A stretch of 64,000 bases of DNA from Cyanophora paradoxa (Eukaryota; Glaucocystophyceae; Cyanophorales; Cyanophoraceae), in assembly GCA_004431415.1 (NCBI GenBank), contig QPMI01000436.1, positions 372,001 to 436,000 on the forward strand. The letters run 5' to 3'. The stretch's first letter is position 1. The number at the start of each line of letters is the position of its first letter. Under the pieces are notes generated by a model. That model was not told the DNA's origin, did not search any database, and saw only the letters and a program-made list of their open reading frames with translations. Shown one piece after another: positions 41,101 to 52,250 of the stretch. The position numbers and the translations under genes were made by a program.

Positions 41101-42201
41101 GCGGCGCGCAAGGCCGCGGCGGGGTCGCCCCCTCAGCAGCAGCAGCAGCGGACCGCGGTGGCCCTCCGGCGTGGTGGCCCGGCAGCCGCCGCCTCCTCCG
41201 CCTCCCGCTCGGCCGCCGGCACGCCCGAGCGCCCACCCGCAGCCTATGCGTCCTCAGCCTACGCGTCCTCGGCGCCCGCCTCGGCGGCGCGGCCGGCCGC
41301 CCCGCCCTCCTCCTCCGGCCCAGATGCGAGGCGGCTCCGCGACGAGAACCAGGAGCTCCAGGGCCTCCTCCACCTCGCCGTGTCACGCCTGCAGGGCGCC
41401 CTCGACGCCCCGGCCGCCCCAGCAGAGCCGCCCCAGCCTCAGCAGTCTCAGCAGGCCCGGAGCGGGGTCCCCTCGGCGCCGCTGGACATGAACGCGCTGC
41501 GGGAGACGCGCCTCCACATGATGCTGAGGCTCTCGCCCGCCATCTGCGGGGGCATCCAGGCCGTCCCGAAGTACCTCTCCGTCGTCTGCGGGGCCCTGGC
41601 GCAGGGCGCCCTCTACCTCCAGTGGTCCATCCTGGACCCAGAGTCGGGCCGCCCGGCCCCCGTCTGGGGCGACCGATTCGTCGTACCCGCCGGGGCGCCC
41701 CTCGCCCTCCGCCTCCTCCTCGCTGACAAGGACCGCGACCTCTTCCGCCAGCGTGACGTCACGCGCGTCGTCGCGTACCTCGGCGAGGACGTCACGCCGG
41801 TACCCCTCCCCGAGACCGCGCTGGTGTACGAGGAGGAGGCGCGCGCCTGCGTGCTCGAGGTGCCCCTCCGCGCCCCCGCGGAGGGCCGGTACCCCGAGAC
41901 GGCCCCTCCCCCCCCGCCCGGCGCCTCGCACGACGAGGGGCTCGACCGTTGGCTTTCGGCGCTGCCGTTCGCGGAGCTTCGGCTGCGCCTGCACGTGTTC
42001 CGATCCTCCTGGGGCCCCCAGCCGCGGGCCCTGGCGGCCCCGCTCCCGGTCTCGCTCGCCCTGTGCCCCACGCCGGACTCGGCCCGAGCGTACGGCCCGC
42101 GCCTGGCCGCCCGCCTCGCCGCCCTCTCCGCCCCGCTCCCGCCGGCCCTGCGGCCCCTGGCCGCCGAGACCTGCCGCGCCGCAGGCTCCTGGTCCCCTTA
42201 G
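38199..42201 (+). CDS. Large low-complexity protein, multi-exon, unknown function
   Basis: A probable start is MSARSLQSDAWEEG at 38199. Exons that splice in frame include KPAKYQPRPARVSQPHERRS...ESVNPDK joined to VFFGDICGARHRPLRSAARV (39.23 kb), CDLCWFDEYLAQWTYL (39.8 kb), RAFKIHGVDGSMRVVVKDPL (40.0 kb), an acidic/Lys helix near 40.45-40.6 kb, SPERAKGTPSKQREAVLSPG (40.9 kb), a coiled coil LRDENQELQGLLHLAVSRLQ (41.34 kb), and a folded, beta-rich C-terminus (41.5-42.2 kb). Much of the remainder is Ala/Pro-rich. I recognise no family. It could be two genes; the in-frame joins favour one. Confidence 0.5.
38588..39115. repeat. Short tandem repeats within an intronic stretch
   Basis: An 18-base TTTAGACTTAAAGACTTA unit is repeated about three times near 38595-38650. 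CCTGACAAGGTCCGTTCAAG occurs at 38831 and 38934. TTTTAGACAAGG-type units repeat near 39065-39110. One CCTGACAAGGTCCG copy overlaps a proposed exon end (NPDK|GT), so the exon border itself was duplicated. Confidence 0.6.
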
Positions 42202-43327
42202 GCCCAGGCCATCCGTAGGCCCCGCAGCTTCCTCAAGCTTGGATATTTGGCCTAGGCCTTGTTCGCATATGCATGTAATTCCAGTGCTCGTGCGTTTCGA
42301 TCCGCGCCGGGGCTGCGGGGCTGAGTGGTTCAGAGGCTCTGCATGCGCGGCTGCGCGGAGAGCGGGCGTGCGCAGCTGCGTGCGCTTGCTAGGGTGCGCC
42401 GCCGGCGCCCACCATTCCGACAGCGGGGCCCAGCTCGCCGGTGCCGGTGCCGGGAGCGCGGGCCGAAGGGAACCTGAAAGTATTATTACGAGAGGCACAA
42501 CCTACCTAAGCTGCGCTGCCTGTCCTACTGCTCCTGCACGCTCCGAAGCCTCTACGAGTCAGGGCCGCGGCGGAGAAGGTAGTTGACCGGCGGCAGGCGC
42601 TTCTGGTGCGTCGCCTGCGCGGAGGAAGGGAGCGTCAGAGGCGCGAGCGGGTCGACCGGGCCGCGGGGACGCGGGACGGACCATCTTCGAGGCGCATCTG
42701 CAGGGCGGCCGAGCGGCGTCAGCGGCGTGGCGGAGGGGCTTGCGGCGCGGCCAACGCACTGCAAGAGTCTCCGCTCTTCCTCGACGCACGCGGTCGGATC
42801 AAAGTTCGCCTTCCGCCAGCAGTTCATCGCTGCGGCGGGCAGGAACGGCGAAGCGGCTCAGGGACCGCAGCTAGCCGTAAAGTGCCGCGGCGCACCCGCG
42901 AGCATGTCGTCGGCGCACGCATTCGACTCCTGGACGAGGCGCTGCGGCGGGCGGCGATCGGTGGGGGACAGGGCCCCGCCTGCGCGCAGACGAACCCGAA
43001 TCTGCCGCTTGGAGACGCGCACGGCGGCGGCACCCGTCGGCCGTCCCATTCTTCGGCTGTCGAACTGTTGTACCCCGCCCCGAGCAGACCCCCCCAAGCA
43101 AAATAGGCCGGACCCGGCCCACAGCAGCAGCGGCAGCGGCAGCGGCCGCACCTCGGCGACACGGTCTGCGGCGCCCGGCAACTCGAGCGAGCGGGCGGTG
43201 GGACGTTGGGAGGGTGTTTTGAAAAGCACCCGGCCCGGAGGAGCGGGCGCGTGCCGGAGGGCGCGTAGGCACCAGCGGTTGTAGCAGTAGAGCGGGGCGG
43301 TGACAGCGTGCGCCCTAGACTCCAGCC
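42202..43327. other. Intergenic, no convincing gene
   Basis: About 1.1 kb between the low-complexity gene and DRC3. A minus-strand frame with DPTACVEEERRLLQCVG resembles a small Cys-motif exon, but I could not assemble a gene around it. Confidence 0.35.
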
Positions 43328-46300
43328 ATGGTCGTCCGAGGGCGCGACCAGGCGGAGCCGACAGTAATCGACGGTGAGCGGCCCACGTGAACCCGAGGCG
43401 CTTGGAACCTCTAGCTATGTCGCATGGACCGCCCGCTCGACGCCGCGGCTGACGCCCGCGGCAGATGAGCTCATCAGGAAGTGCATCAGCATCCCCGATG
43501 AGGAGGGCAGCTTGATGCTCAAGAAGGATGCGACGGAGTCGACTAAGGACTCGAAGAAGGAGAGCCTGGAGTTCCACGAGATCAAGGCCCTCATCTTCTC
43601 GTTCAAGAACATCCTGCGGGTGCGCTCCTCCCGTGCTTGCGGCTCTGCCCAGGGGCGCGGCGCGCGCTAGAGGCCGCCCCTGGGATCGCCGCACGCTCGG
43701 CGGGGCTCCCGCCCCCCTCCCCACGCGGTCCGTCTGGGCCCGCTGACCGCGGCCGGGCGCCGCAGGTGGACAACTTGTCGGGCCTGGATCATCTGAGGAA
43801 GCTGCAGCTCGACAACAACATCATCGAGAAGGTGCGCCGGCGGTCGGGCGGGCGGGCGGGCGGAGCCCCAATCCCGTCCCGCCCCGCCGAGCGGCGCCGC
43901 TGACGCGCCCCGGCGCGCAGATCGAGAACCTCTCGTCCCTCACGAACCTCACGTGGCTCGACCTATCCTTCAACAACATCGAGAAGGCGCGCCGCGCGCC
44001 GCGCCCCCACCCCCTCGCGCGCCCGCCCGCGTGCCCGTCCGCCGCTCACGGTGGGGCGCGAGCAGATCGACGGCCTGGAGACGCTCGTGCACCTCACGGA
44101 CCTCTCGCTTTTCAGCAACAAGATCTCGGTCGTGGAAAACTTGGACACCCTCACGAACCTCCAGGCGAGCGCCGCGCCTCGCCCGGCCTCGCCCGGCGCC
44201 CTCCCAACCCCGCTCAGGTGCTCTCGCTGGGGAACAACGCGATCAAGGAGATGGAGAACACGGTTAAGTACCTTCGCAAGTTCAAGTCCCTGCGGTGCCT
44301 CAACCTGGCGGGGAACCCGATCCACAAGGACCCCGAGTACCGCAACCAGGTTAGGGGGCTTCCCAGACTGAATCTATCCCGGCCCGGCCCGAGAGAGCCG
44401 ACGCGGGGCACGCGGGGCACGGGGGGTTACAGGTCCTCGCCTACGTCAAGGGCCTGACCTACCTCGACTTCCGGCGCGCCCCGCTCAGATCAGATCTGAT
44501 CTGATCCGCCCCGCCCCGCTCACATCTGAGCGAGCAGGCTGGTGGACGAGGCGGCGGTGCAGGCGGCGCGGGAGGCGCTGCAGTCGGAGCTGCAGGAGCT
44601 CGAGGAGCGGGAGGCGGACGCCGAGAAGGAGACGCAGGTCGAAGAGGCCCGCCGCCAGCGCGCCGTCCAGGTCTGCCCCATAGAGAGGGATATAATATAT
44701 ATAAAGTTAGGAAAGGTGCTTCTCCTAGAGATATGACTCTAGGACAGTTAGACTGTAGTTAAGGGTCCAGGTCCGCCCGCCCGCTCGCCCCATCTAGAAG
44801 ATAGAGATATGAAGCTAGGAGAGTTAGTTAGAGCCTGGGGCGCTCGCTCGCTCGCCCGCCCGCACCACCGCCCGCCCCAGCGCCCGAACCGACGAGGCTA
44901 GACTGTGGTTGCCGTAGTAGTAGTCCTCTCCTAACGCCTTCCGCGCCCGCCGCCCGCTAAGTTAGACTGCAGTTAGTTACTTGGGAGAGTTAGTTAGAGC
45001 CTGCGCGCTCGCTCGCTCGCTCATTCCTTCTCTGTCGGGCAGGTTGGGACGGCGAACCTGGCGGGGGTGGACACGCTCTTCGGGGACATGACGAAGGACA
45101 ACGGCGAGCTGGCGAAGATCCGCTCCCTCCCCGTCATCCACGAGCCCCTCGACGAGTACAAGGACAAGTTCAAGGCGAGCAGTAATCCAAGTAGCAGTCT
45201 CTAATCTAATCTAATCTAATCTAATCTGACCTCCGCCCCGCCTTCCCCCAGGTGCTCACGGACGAGTGATCGAAGTAGTCTAAAGGGCGCCGGCCCCTCT
45301 TACCTCCTCCCCGCCCCTCAGGTGCTCACGGATGAGTACATCGAGCTGGTCTTCAAGCACCGCGAGAAGATGGCGGACGAGCGCGGGCTCTTCGACGGGG
45401 CCCTCGGCGAGCTCCGCGGGCGCGCCGAGGCCGAGTCCAAGGAGCTCATCGTCAAGTTCAACGTCGTCAAGAAGCGGGCCCTGCGGCAGGTCCGATCGGG
45501 TTGGATTGGATTGGAGGGGACCAGATCTAGACGAACCCGAAGCCGCTGCCCTTCCCCCTCGCCTTCGAACCGCGCTGCGCTGCGCTGCGGCTGCGCTGCG
45601 GCATTAGATTAGATGAGAGAAGCCGGCGCCCTCCGGATCCCCCTCCGCCGCTGCCCTCCTCGCCTCCTCACCTTGCTGCCTTGCTGCCCTCCGCGCCTTC
45701 TCACCTTCTCGCGGCAGATCAAGGACCGGGAGGAGACGGTGGACGTGCAGGAGCCGCTGGACGCACTCAAGGCCGCCAACGAGCGCCTCATGGACGACCT
45801 CATGGAGATCGAGATCGACCAGGTCCGCCCAGATCAGATCATGTCGGATCGAATCGGATCGGATCCGCTCTCTCTCGCACGCTCTCTTCGAAAGCCTTCT
45901 CTCTAACGAACGTCCATCTCAGGTGGAGCGGGTGGAGGCGCTCATCAAGGAGTTTGACAAGAACTACCAGGAGCTCGCCCTCTTCGTGCGCGAGGCGACG
46001 CAGGCGCACTTCAACCGCCTCCGCGGCCTCGAGAACGAGTTCCACGAGCGCATCCAGGAGCTCGCCTACCAGAAGGCGCACATTTCTACGAGATTCTAAC
46101 ATTGAATCGCGCGCCTCCCTAACTCTTTCGGCCTTTCCATTCGCAGCTGGACGAGTTCGTGGCGGCGGTGGAGGCGGAGGCGGCGGCGGCGGCCTCCGGG
46201 GCGGTCGGGGAGGAGGAGGAGGAGGCCGGGGAGGGGGAAGAGGCCGCGCAGGAGTTCAACGACGAGGCGCGGGCGCTGCTGCAGGACAAGGAGACGCTCG

Positions 46301-46601
46301 CGAACGCGCTGACGGCCTCGCATGAGCTGCACACGAGCCGCATCGACGAGCGCGAGGAGGAGATCATCCGCCGCGAGATGGAGAACTACGAGAAGCTCGT
46401 CGCCAGGCGCGCGCCGTACCCCCCCTCCGCCTCTTCACCCCCTCACCTGCTCTGATTCGACGTACCCCACCTCCCCTCAGGTACCGGAACGACGAGGTGG
46501 CGCGGAACCGGTCGCGCGTCTCGGAGATCTGGACCTTCGTGGAGCGGAACCGGCAGGAGATGGCCCAGTACGAAACCGAGGACGACGAGGGAGGCTTGTA
46601 G
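43328..46601 (+). CDS. DRC3: Dynein regulatory complex subunit 3 (LRRC48), about 13 introns
   Basis: DRC3 is a subunit of the nexin-dynein regulatory complex of motile cilia. Starting MVVRGRDQAEPTVID|DELI, it shows consecutive leucine-rich repeats: LDHLRKLQLDNNIIEK, LTNLTWLDLSFNNIEK, LVHLTDLSLFSNKISV, LQVLSLGNNAIKEMEN and LRCLNLAGNPIHKDPEYRNQ with the LRR cap. A long coiled coil follows (QELEEREADAEKETQVEEAR ... ERVEALIKEFDKNYQELALF ... REEEIIRREMENYEKLVAR), ending in ETEDDEGGL at 46601. Order and length fit the family. At least five introns begin with GC instead of GT. An abortive exon copy lies at 45252-45269. Confidence 0.85.
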
Positions 46602-46689
46602 GCCCTCGCAGGCCCGCCCGCCAGCCCGCCCGCCCGGCCCACACGCGGCCGCCGCCCGCCCGCGGCCTTCTGTGCGTGTCATGCGCTCT

Positions 46690-47048
46690 TCGCAATCGGA
46701 AATTCGAGTCGTAAATCGGCCGGGGGATTCGCAACCGGGAGATCGATCGGCCGGGGAGATCGAGGGTGCCGCAGCAGGCGGCGAGGAGGCGGCGGAGGGC
46801 GGGGAGGGGTACGATGAGGCCGGAGAGGTCGAGGTGGCGGGAAGGAGGGAGAAGTCGTCGGGGAGGTCCGCCAGGGCGTCCAGGCACCAGAGGGAGTCGT
46901 GGGCGCGGACGAGGGAGAGGTGCGTGAGGATCGGGCAGCTGCGGAGGACGGCGTAGAGGGCGCCGTCGGCCCGCGCGACGAGATCCTGGATCTCGGGCGG
47001 CGCGAGGGAGAGGGAGCGCCAGGTCGGCTCCGAATTCCAAGTCCCGCG
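46690..47048 (-). pseudogene. Displaced fragment of the F-box/LRR gene
   Basis: On the minus strand it reads SEPTWRSLSLAPPEIQDLVA, CPILTHLSLVRAHDSLWCLD and ALADLPDDFSL, nearly the same as the exon at 28370-28570, then loses frame. It is inverted relative to the parent and fused to the TPGS1-like pseudogene. No start or continuing exons. Confidence 0.8.
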
Positions 47049-47190
47049 ATCCGAGATCTCGGAGCAGGGCGGCCTCCCCATCCCCGAGGTTGCCGGCAGC
47101 AGGCCCCTTCAGCGCGTCGATCAGGGCCTGCCGCCCCACGACGGCCCCGGCCCCGGCCCCGGCCCCCGCCCCCGCCCCCGCCGCGCCCTC

Positions 47191-47254
<64 letters not shown>

Positions 47255-48213
47255 GGGGTGGCCGCCGCGCAGGCGCGCAGCAGCGCCGCGGCCCGCCGGG
47301 CCGCTCGGCCGCCTCTTCATGGAGCAGGCAGAGGCGGACGGCCAGGGCGTAGCTGGCGAAGGGCACGGAGGCGCCCTCGTCGCGACGGCGGCCGGCGGCG
47401 GCGGCGCGGGCGGCGGCGGCGGCGGCTGCTGCCGCCCCGCGGTCCGGATCCGGCGCGCGCTGACGTGCATGCCGCTGTGCATATATGCATGCCGGTGCGC
47501 GCTGACGTGTTCGAAGAAGCCGCAGTCGCATCTCCATGAGCTGCATATGCATCTGCTGCAGCCAGGACCGTCGGCGCCGCGGACGGCCCCGGCCCCGGCG
47601 TCGCCGCCGGCGCCGGCGCCGGCGCCGACCCCGGGCCCCGTCGGGCTCAACGGTCAACGTCGGCCCCCCGGGCTCCCCCGCCAACGCGGCGGTCAACGTC
47701 GGCCCCGGACGCTCCAGCATCTCTGCCGGCGGTCAACGTCGGCCCCGGGCGCCAATAATAGCTGCCGCGACCGGAAGGAAGGGATCCGGAGGACGGGACG
47801 CCGCACCGTACGTCTTGGCGAGGGTCTCACCAAAGGACACGGCCGAGGGTCGCACGAGGCGGATCAGGCGAACGGCGGCCGATATGCGGTTCGGCGGCCC
47901 TGGCTGCGCAGCCTACCCGAACGGTGCACGTGACGCGTACGGTACCAGTGAGGCGCGCGGGCCGGGGGCGAGGGGCGCGGGGGCGCGGCGAACACGCCTG
48001 CTTGAAGTAGTCGGCGAGGAAGGCAATCGGGTCCTCTGGCTGGCTGCGCGCCCCCGTACTACGGTATGTGAGTGCGCGCCAGGTGCCGGCCATGGCCACG
48101 GAGAAGCTTTAATTTTTAAGCGGGGGCCCAGCGGAGGGGGCTGCAGGACACGGGCGGGGCAGGGCCGGTGCGCACCATTCCATGAGGACCGTAAGGGCGT
48201 CTTTCACGTGCCT
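47048..48213 (-). pseudogene. TPGS1-like pseudogene A
   Basis: Minus-strand pieces match the more complete gene at 54133-55415: VKDALTVLME (48.19 kb), PEDPIAFLADYFKQ (48.03 kb), ISAAVRLIRLVRPSAE-like (47.86 kb) and GDGEAALLRDLG (47.06 kb). The first exon is cut (the MDKVYGEYLEKSG part is absent), a central block (VAKLVRALASDLPEETVQLI in the complete copy) is replaced by foreign sequence, and the Ser tract is expanded. The last exon is replaced by the F-box/LRR fragment. Confidence 0.65.
47191..47250. repeat. (CGA)20 expansion in copy A
   Basis: Sixty bases of uninterrupted CGA. On the minus strand, in the parental frame, it is a TCG serine tract. The complete gene has only a short interrupted tract here (54481-54496). 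Confidence 0.9.
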
Positions 48214-48580
48214 TGAACTTTCACCCCCTATGTGACTGTACCCGACCGCGCCTTGTTCCCCTCTTTGTCGGGTACACCTGCAGAAAGAAAAAATTGTCGA
48301 GGTTCGTGCGGAAATTGGGAGCGGCGCGTCGGAGCGGCCGCGGGCGTGCGCGAGTGATAGAGTAAGCGGCCTTCTCGTCTGCTGCCAGCTCAGCGAACGC
48401 CCCTGGCGACCCGAGAAATTCATCGATCTAGGGCCAGCGAGGACGAGCTTCACGCCTCGTGGATATAGCCGGATTTGCTAACGTAAAGTTCTTTATTTGG
48501 CCAAGCTAAACAACAGGCAGCGCGGGGTTGATCGTGAATTTTGAAAAATGTTTGAACGCTGACAGCGTCCCGCAGCGTCG

Positions 48581-50118
48581 ATGGAGGGCCAGCCTGTAGA
48601 GGATGAGATGAAGGACGAGAAGTTGGCCTCGAAACCTGGTCAGCCGCCCGTCGGCGTAGGCTGGGGCAGGCCTGACGGGTTCTGCAGACGCCCCCACTCC
48701 CAAGAAGCGCGGCCGTCCCCCGGGCAGCAAGAACAAGGTAACAGCACTTATAATGCCTTAGGTTCTCCGGCTCTCCCAACACGCGTCTCGGCAGGCGAAG
48801 GAAGGCGCTCCCACGCCTTCGAAGAGCGGCGACGGCAGCGCACCGGCGCCAAAGAAGCGCGGCCGGCCTCCGGGCTCCAAGAACAAGGTGAGAGCATCTG
48901 CCCACTTCATTCGCCCGCGATCGCTGACGTCACTGACATCACTTCATGATCATCGTGTTCCATGAAGACTGATACGAGTCGTCCGTCCACGGCTGGCTCG
49001 GCCTCTGGCAGCTCTTCCGCGATCAAGAAGAGGCCTGGCCGGTGAGTCTTTTTGAAGAGCACTACTACAGGATTGGCATGCGCGCCCCTTATCGTTTCGC
49101 AGGCCATCCAAGAGCGAATCCGAAGCTCGCAAGTCTACCGCTTCGGTGCCGGCCCTCGCGCTCTGTACTTCTGCGCCGTGCTGACGCTCGCTATGAGAAG
49201 GTCGCCTCGTCTGCACCAAAGCGCGGGCCGGGCCGCCCCCGCAAGTCCGACAGCGCCAAGTCCGAGACAAGCAAGAAGCGCGGCCGGCGCGTGCTCTCTC
49301 CTCGCTGCGCCGGTCTTCCGATCTGACGGTATGCGCCGCGCAGGCCGTCGAGCGGCAAGAGCAAGGTGCCCCTGGCTTCGCGCGCCGCGTCGCGCCGCCC
49401 GCCTGCGCGGCGAGCGTTAACCTGCGGCAGGAGGACAAGCCGGCCAAGAAGCCGAAGACGGAGGATGGCGCAGTGAAGCGTGGGCCCGGCCGCCCTCCCA
49501 AGGCGAAGACCGAGGATTCGAAGCCGAAGGCTGTCAAGGCCGAGCCCAAGGCCGCGAGTGGCGACGCCCCTGCGACCAAGAAGCGCGGCCGCCCGCCGGG
49601 CAACAAGAGCAAGGTACGGCGCACGCGCTGTCCAGCTCGGCTCCGCCGCCCCGCCTCACATCACTTTCGCCGGCGAAGGACGCGGCTGCCAAGAAGACAC
49701 CAGGCGGCGTTATTCCCACCATCAAGAAGAAGCCCGGCCGCCCGAAGAAGGTGCACGCCCCCACGCCTTCGATCATCTGCAAGCGTTTCCAACCGCGCAC
49801 GGGCAGACGGCGGCTTCTCCCGCCAAGAAGGCCGCGAGCGGCGACACCCCCAAGAAGCGCGGCCGCCCCCCGGGCAGCAAGAACAAGGTGCGTTCTGTCA
49901 TGATTCCGCACTCTCCGCAGCCTTCGCTGACGGGCGCTCCGAAGGCCGCGAGCCGCGACGCACCCGCGCCGAAGAAGCGCGGCCGCCCGCCGGGCAGCAA
50001 GAACAAGGTGCGGCGCAGGCTTCCCCTGCTCGGGCCGCTCTGTCCGCCACTCATCGCCCCCACTCAGCCGCAGATGGCCGACGTCCCTCCGGCCAAGAAG
50101 CAGGCGAGTTCGGAGTAG
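48581..50118 (+). CDS. Multi-AT-hook protein, copy A, multi-exon
   Basis: Starts MEGQPVEDEMKDEKLASKP. Nearly every exon encodes one AT-hook and most end at the same codon: KKRGRPPGSKNK|GT (48.75, 48.89, 49.88, 50.00 kb), KKRGRPPGNKSK|GT (49.61 kb), KKKPGRPKK|GT (49.75 kb), with further hooks KRPGR|PSK, KRGPGRPRK and KRGPGRPPK between. Final exon MADVPPAKKQASSE. About nine hooks in total, with Lys/Ala/Pro linkers. AT-hooks bind the minor groove of A/T-rich DNA, so a nuclear architectural role is likely. Exon growth by tandem duplication is evident. Confidence 0.75.
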
Positions 50119-50462
50119 GACCGCCTCCGTCCGACCCGGTGCGCCCGCCCTGCCTCGCCCCGAGCCGGGCCCCGGCCCATCCTCACTCGCGTCGCGCAGG
50201 CCGCCCGGCCTCGAAAGATATCCCGCCCCGTCCCGTGTGCGTGTACTCCCGTCTCCCCTGCCGCCGTGCCGCTCTGCGTACTCTCCTGATTGCTCTGCAG
50301 GCCCCCCCGGGCTCTGTCTCCAGCTCCGGTCCCGTACCCCGCTCCACTCCGTGCTGAAGATAGACTAGGGAACCTCTTCGATAGGATCACTTGAAGATCG
50401 AACTCGCTATTTTTGTAGGGAACTCAACACGTACCAGAGGTTTAAGCTTGACCGAGCACGCC

Positions 50463-50826
50463 TCACCTCGCGGCCGCGGGGCCCTTGCTGGGGCTGGGAA
50501 CGGGACCTGGGCGGTCCGGGCCGAAGCTGGCCTGGGCGGCGGCGAGGAGGCTCGGGTGCATGGCGCGCCCCACGGCGACGAGGAGCTGGAGCATGCCGAC
50601 GTTCGCCTGCTGCGTCTGCTCCGCCGAGTCGAGTCAGCCGCACATCGGGCCGCAAAGATATCAGTTTCGAAGGGCCGGTCACCGATCCGAGATCTCGGAG
50701 CAGGGCGGCCTCCCCATCCCCGAGGTTGCCGGCGGCAGGCCCCTTCAGCGCGTCGATCAGAGCCTGCCGCCCCACGACGGCCCCGGCCCGGGCCCCGGCC
50801 CCCGCCCCCGCCCCCGCCGCGCCCTC

Positions 50827-50896
<70 letters not shown>

Positions 50897-51883
50897 GGGG
50901 TGGCCGCCGCGCAGGCGCGCAGCAGCGCCGCGGCCCGCCGGGCCGCTCGGCCGCCTCTTCATGGAGCAGGCAGAGGCGGACGGCCAGGGCGTAGCTGGCG
51001 AAGGGCACGGAGGCGCCCTCGTCGCGACGGCGGCCGGCGGCGGCGGCGCGGGCGGCGGCGGCGGCGGCTGCTGCCGCCCCGCGGTCCGGCGCGCGCTGAC
51101 GACGTGCATGCCGCTGTGCATGCCGGTGCGCGCTGACGTGTTCGAAGAAGCCGCAGTCGCATCTCCATGAGCTGCATATGCATCTGCTGCAGCCAGGACC
51201 GTCGGCGCCGCGGACGGCCCCGGCCCCGGCGTCGCCGCCGGCGCCGGCGCCGGCGCCGACCCCGGGCCCCGTCGGGCTCAACGGTCAACGTCGGCCCCCC
51301 GGGCTCCCCCGCCAACGCGGCGGTCAACGTCGGCCCCGGACGCTCCAGCATCTCTGCCGGAGGCTTAATCTTAGCTCAGGCGCCAATAATAGCTGCCGCG
51401 ACCGGAAGGAAGGGAGGACGGGACGCCGCACCGTACGTCTTGGCGAGGGTCTCACCAAAGGACTCGGCCGAGGGTCGCACGAGGCGGATCAGGCGAACGG
51501 CGGCCGATATGCGGTTCGGCGGCCGGGCCCCGGCTGCGCAGCCTACCCGAACGGTGCACGCGTACGTGACGCGTACGGCCGCGGTACCGGTGAGGCGCGC
51601 GGGCCGGCGCGCCGGGGGCGAGGGGCGCAGGGGCGCGGCGAACACGCCTGCTTGAAGTAGTCGGCGAGGAAGGCAATCGGGTCCTCTGGCTGGCTGCGCG
51701 CCCCCGTACTACGGTATGTGAGTGCGCGCCAGCTCAGCGGCTGCAGCTGCAGTTGCCGGCCATGGCCACGGAGAAGCTTTAATTTTTAAGCGGGGGCCCA
51801 GCGGAGGGGGCTGCAGGACACGGGCGGGGCAGGGCCGGTGCGCACCATTCCATGAGGACCGTAAGGGCGTCTTTCACGTGCCT
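50463..51883 (-). pseudogene. TPGS1-like pseudogene B
   Basis: As pseudogene A but with the last exon kept (QTQQANVGMLQLLVAVGRAM-type sequence, stop at 50463). The first exon lacks its N-terminal half, the central block is replaced as in copy A, and the CGA tract is 22 units. It is convergent with the AT-hook gene A. Confidence 0.6.
50827..50892. repeat. (CGA)22 expansion in copy B
   Basis: 66 bases, two units longer than in copy A although flanks are nearly identical. This shows length change after the duplication. Confidence 0.9.
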
Positions 51884-52250
51884 TGAACTTTCACCCCCTA
51901 TGTGACTGTACCCGACCGCGCCTTGTTCCCCTCCTTGTCGGGTACACCTGCAGAAAGAAAAAATTGTCGAGGTTCGTGCGGAAATTGGGAGCGGCGCGTC
52001 GGAGCGGCCGCGGGCGTGCGCGAGTGATAGAGTAAGCGGCCTTCTCGTCTGCTGCCAGCTCAGCGAACGCCCCTGGCGACCCGAGAAATTCATCGATCTA
52101 GGGCCAGCGAGGACGAGCTTCACGCCTCGTGGATATAGCCGGATTTGCTAACGTAAAGTTCTTTATTTGGCCAAGCTAAACAACAGGCAGCGCGGGGTTG
52201 ATCGTGAATTTTGAAAAATGTTTGAACGCTGACAGCGTCCCGCAGCGTCG

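Noticed and set aside
42552-42827. Minus-strand exon-like frame with DPTACVEEERRLLQC
   Set aside because: No matching neighbouring exons or start could be assembled, so it is not listed as a gene.
47090-47539. Poly-Asp, poly-Val and poly-Arg frames over the CGA repeats (also at 50726-51136)
   Set aside because: They are alternative readings of the trinucleotide run; the parental frame is the minus-strand Ser tract.
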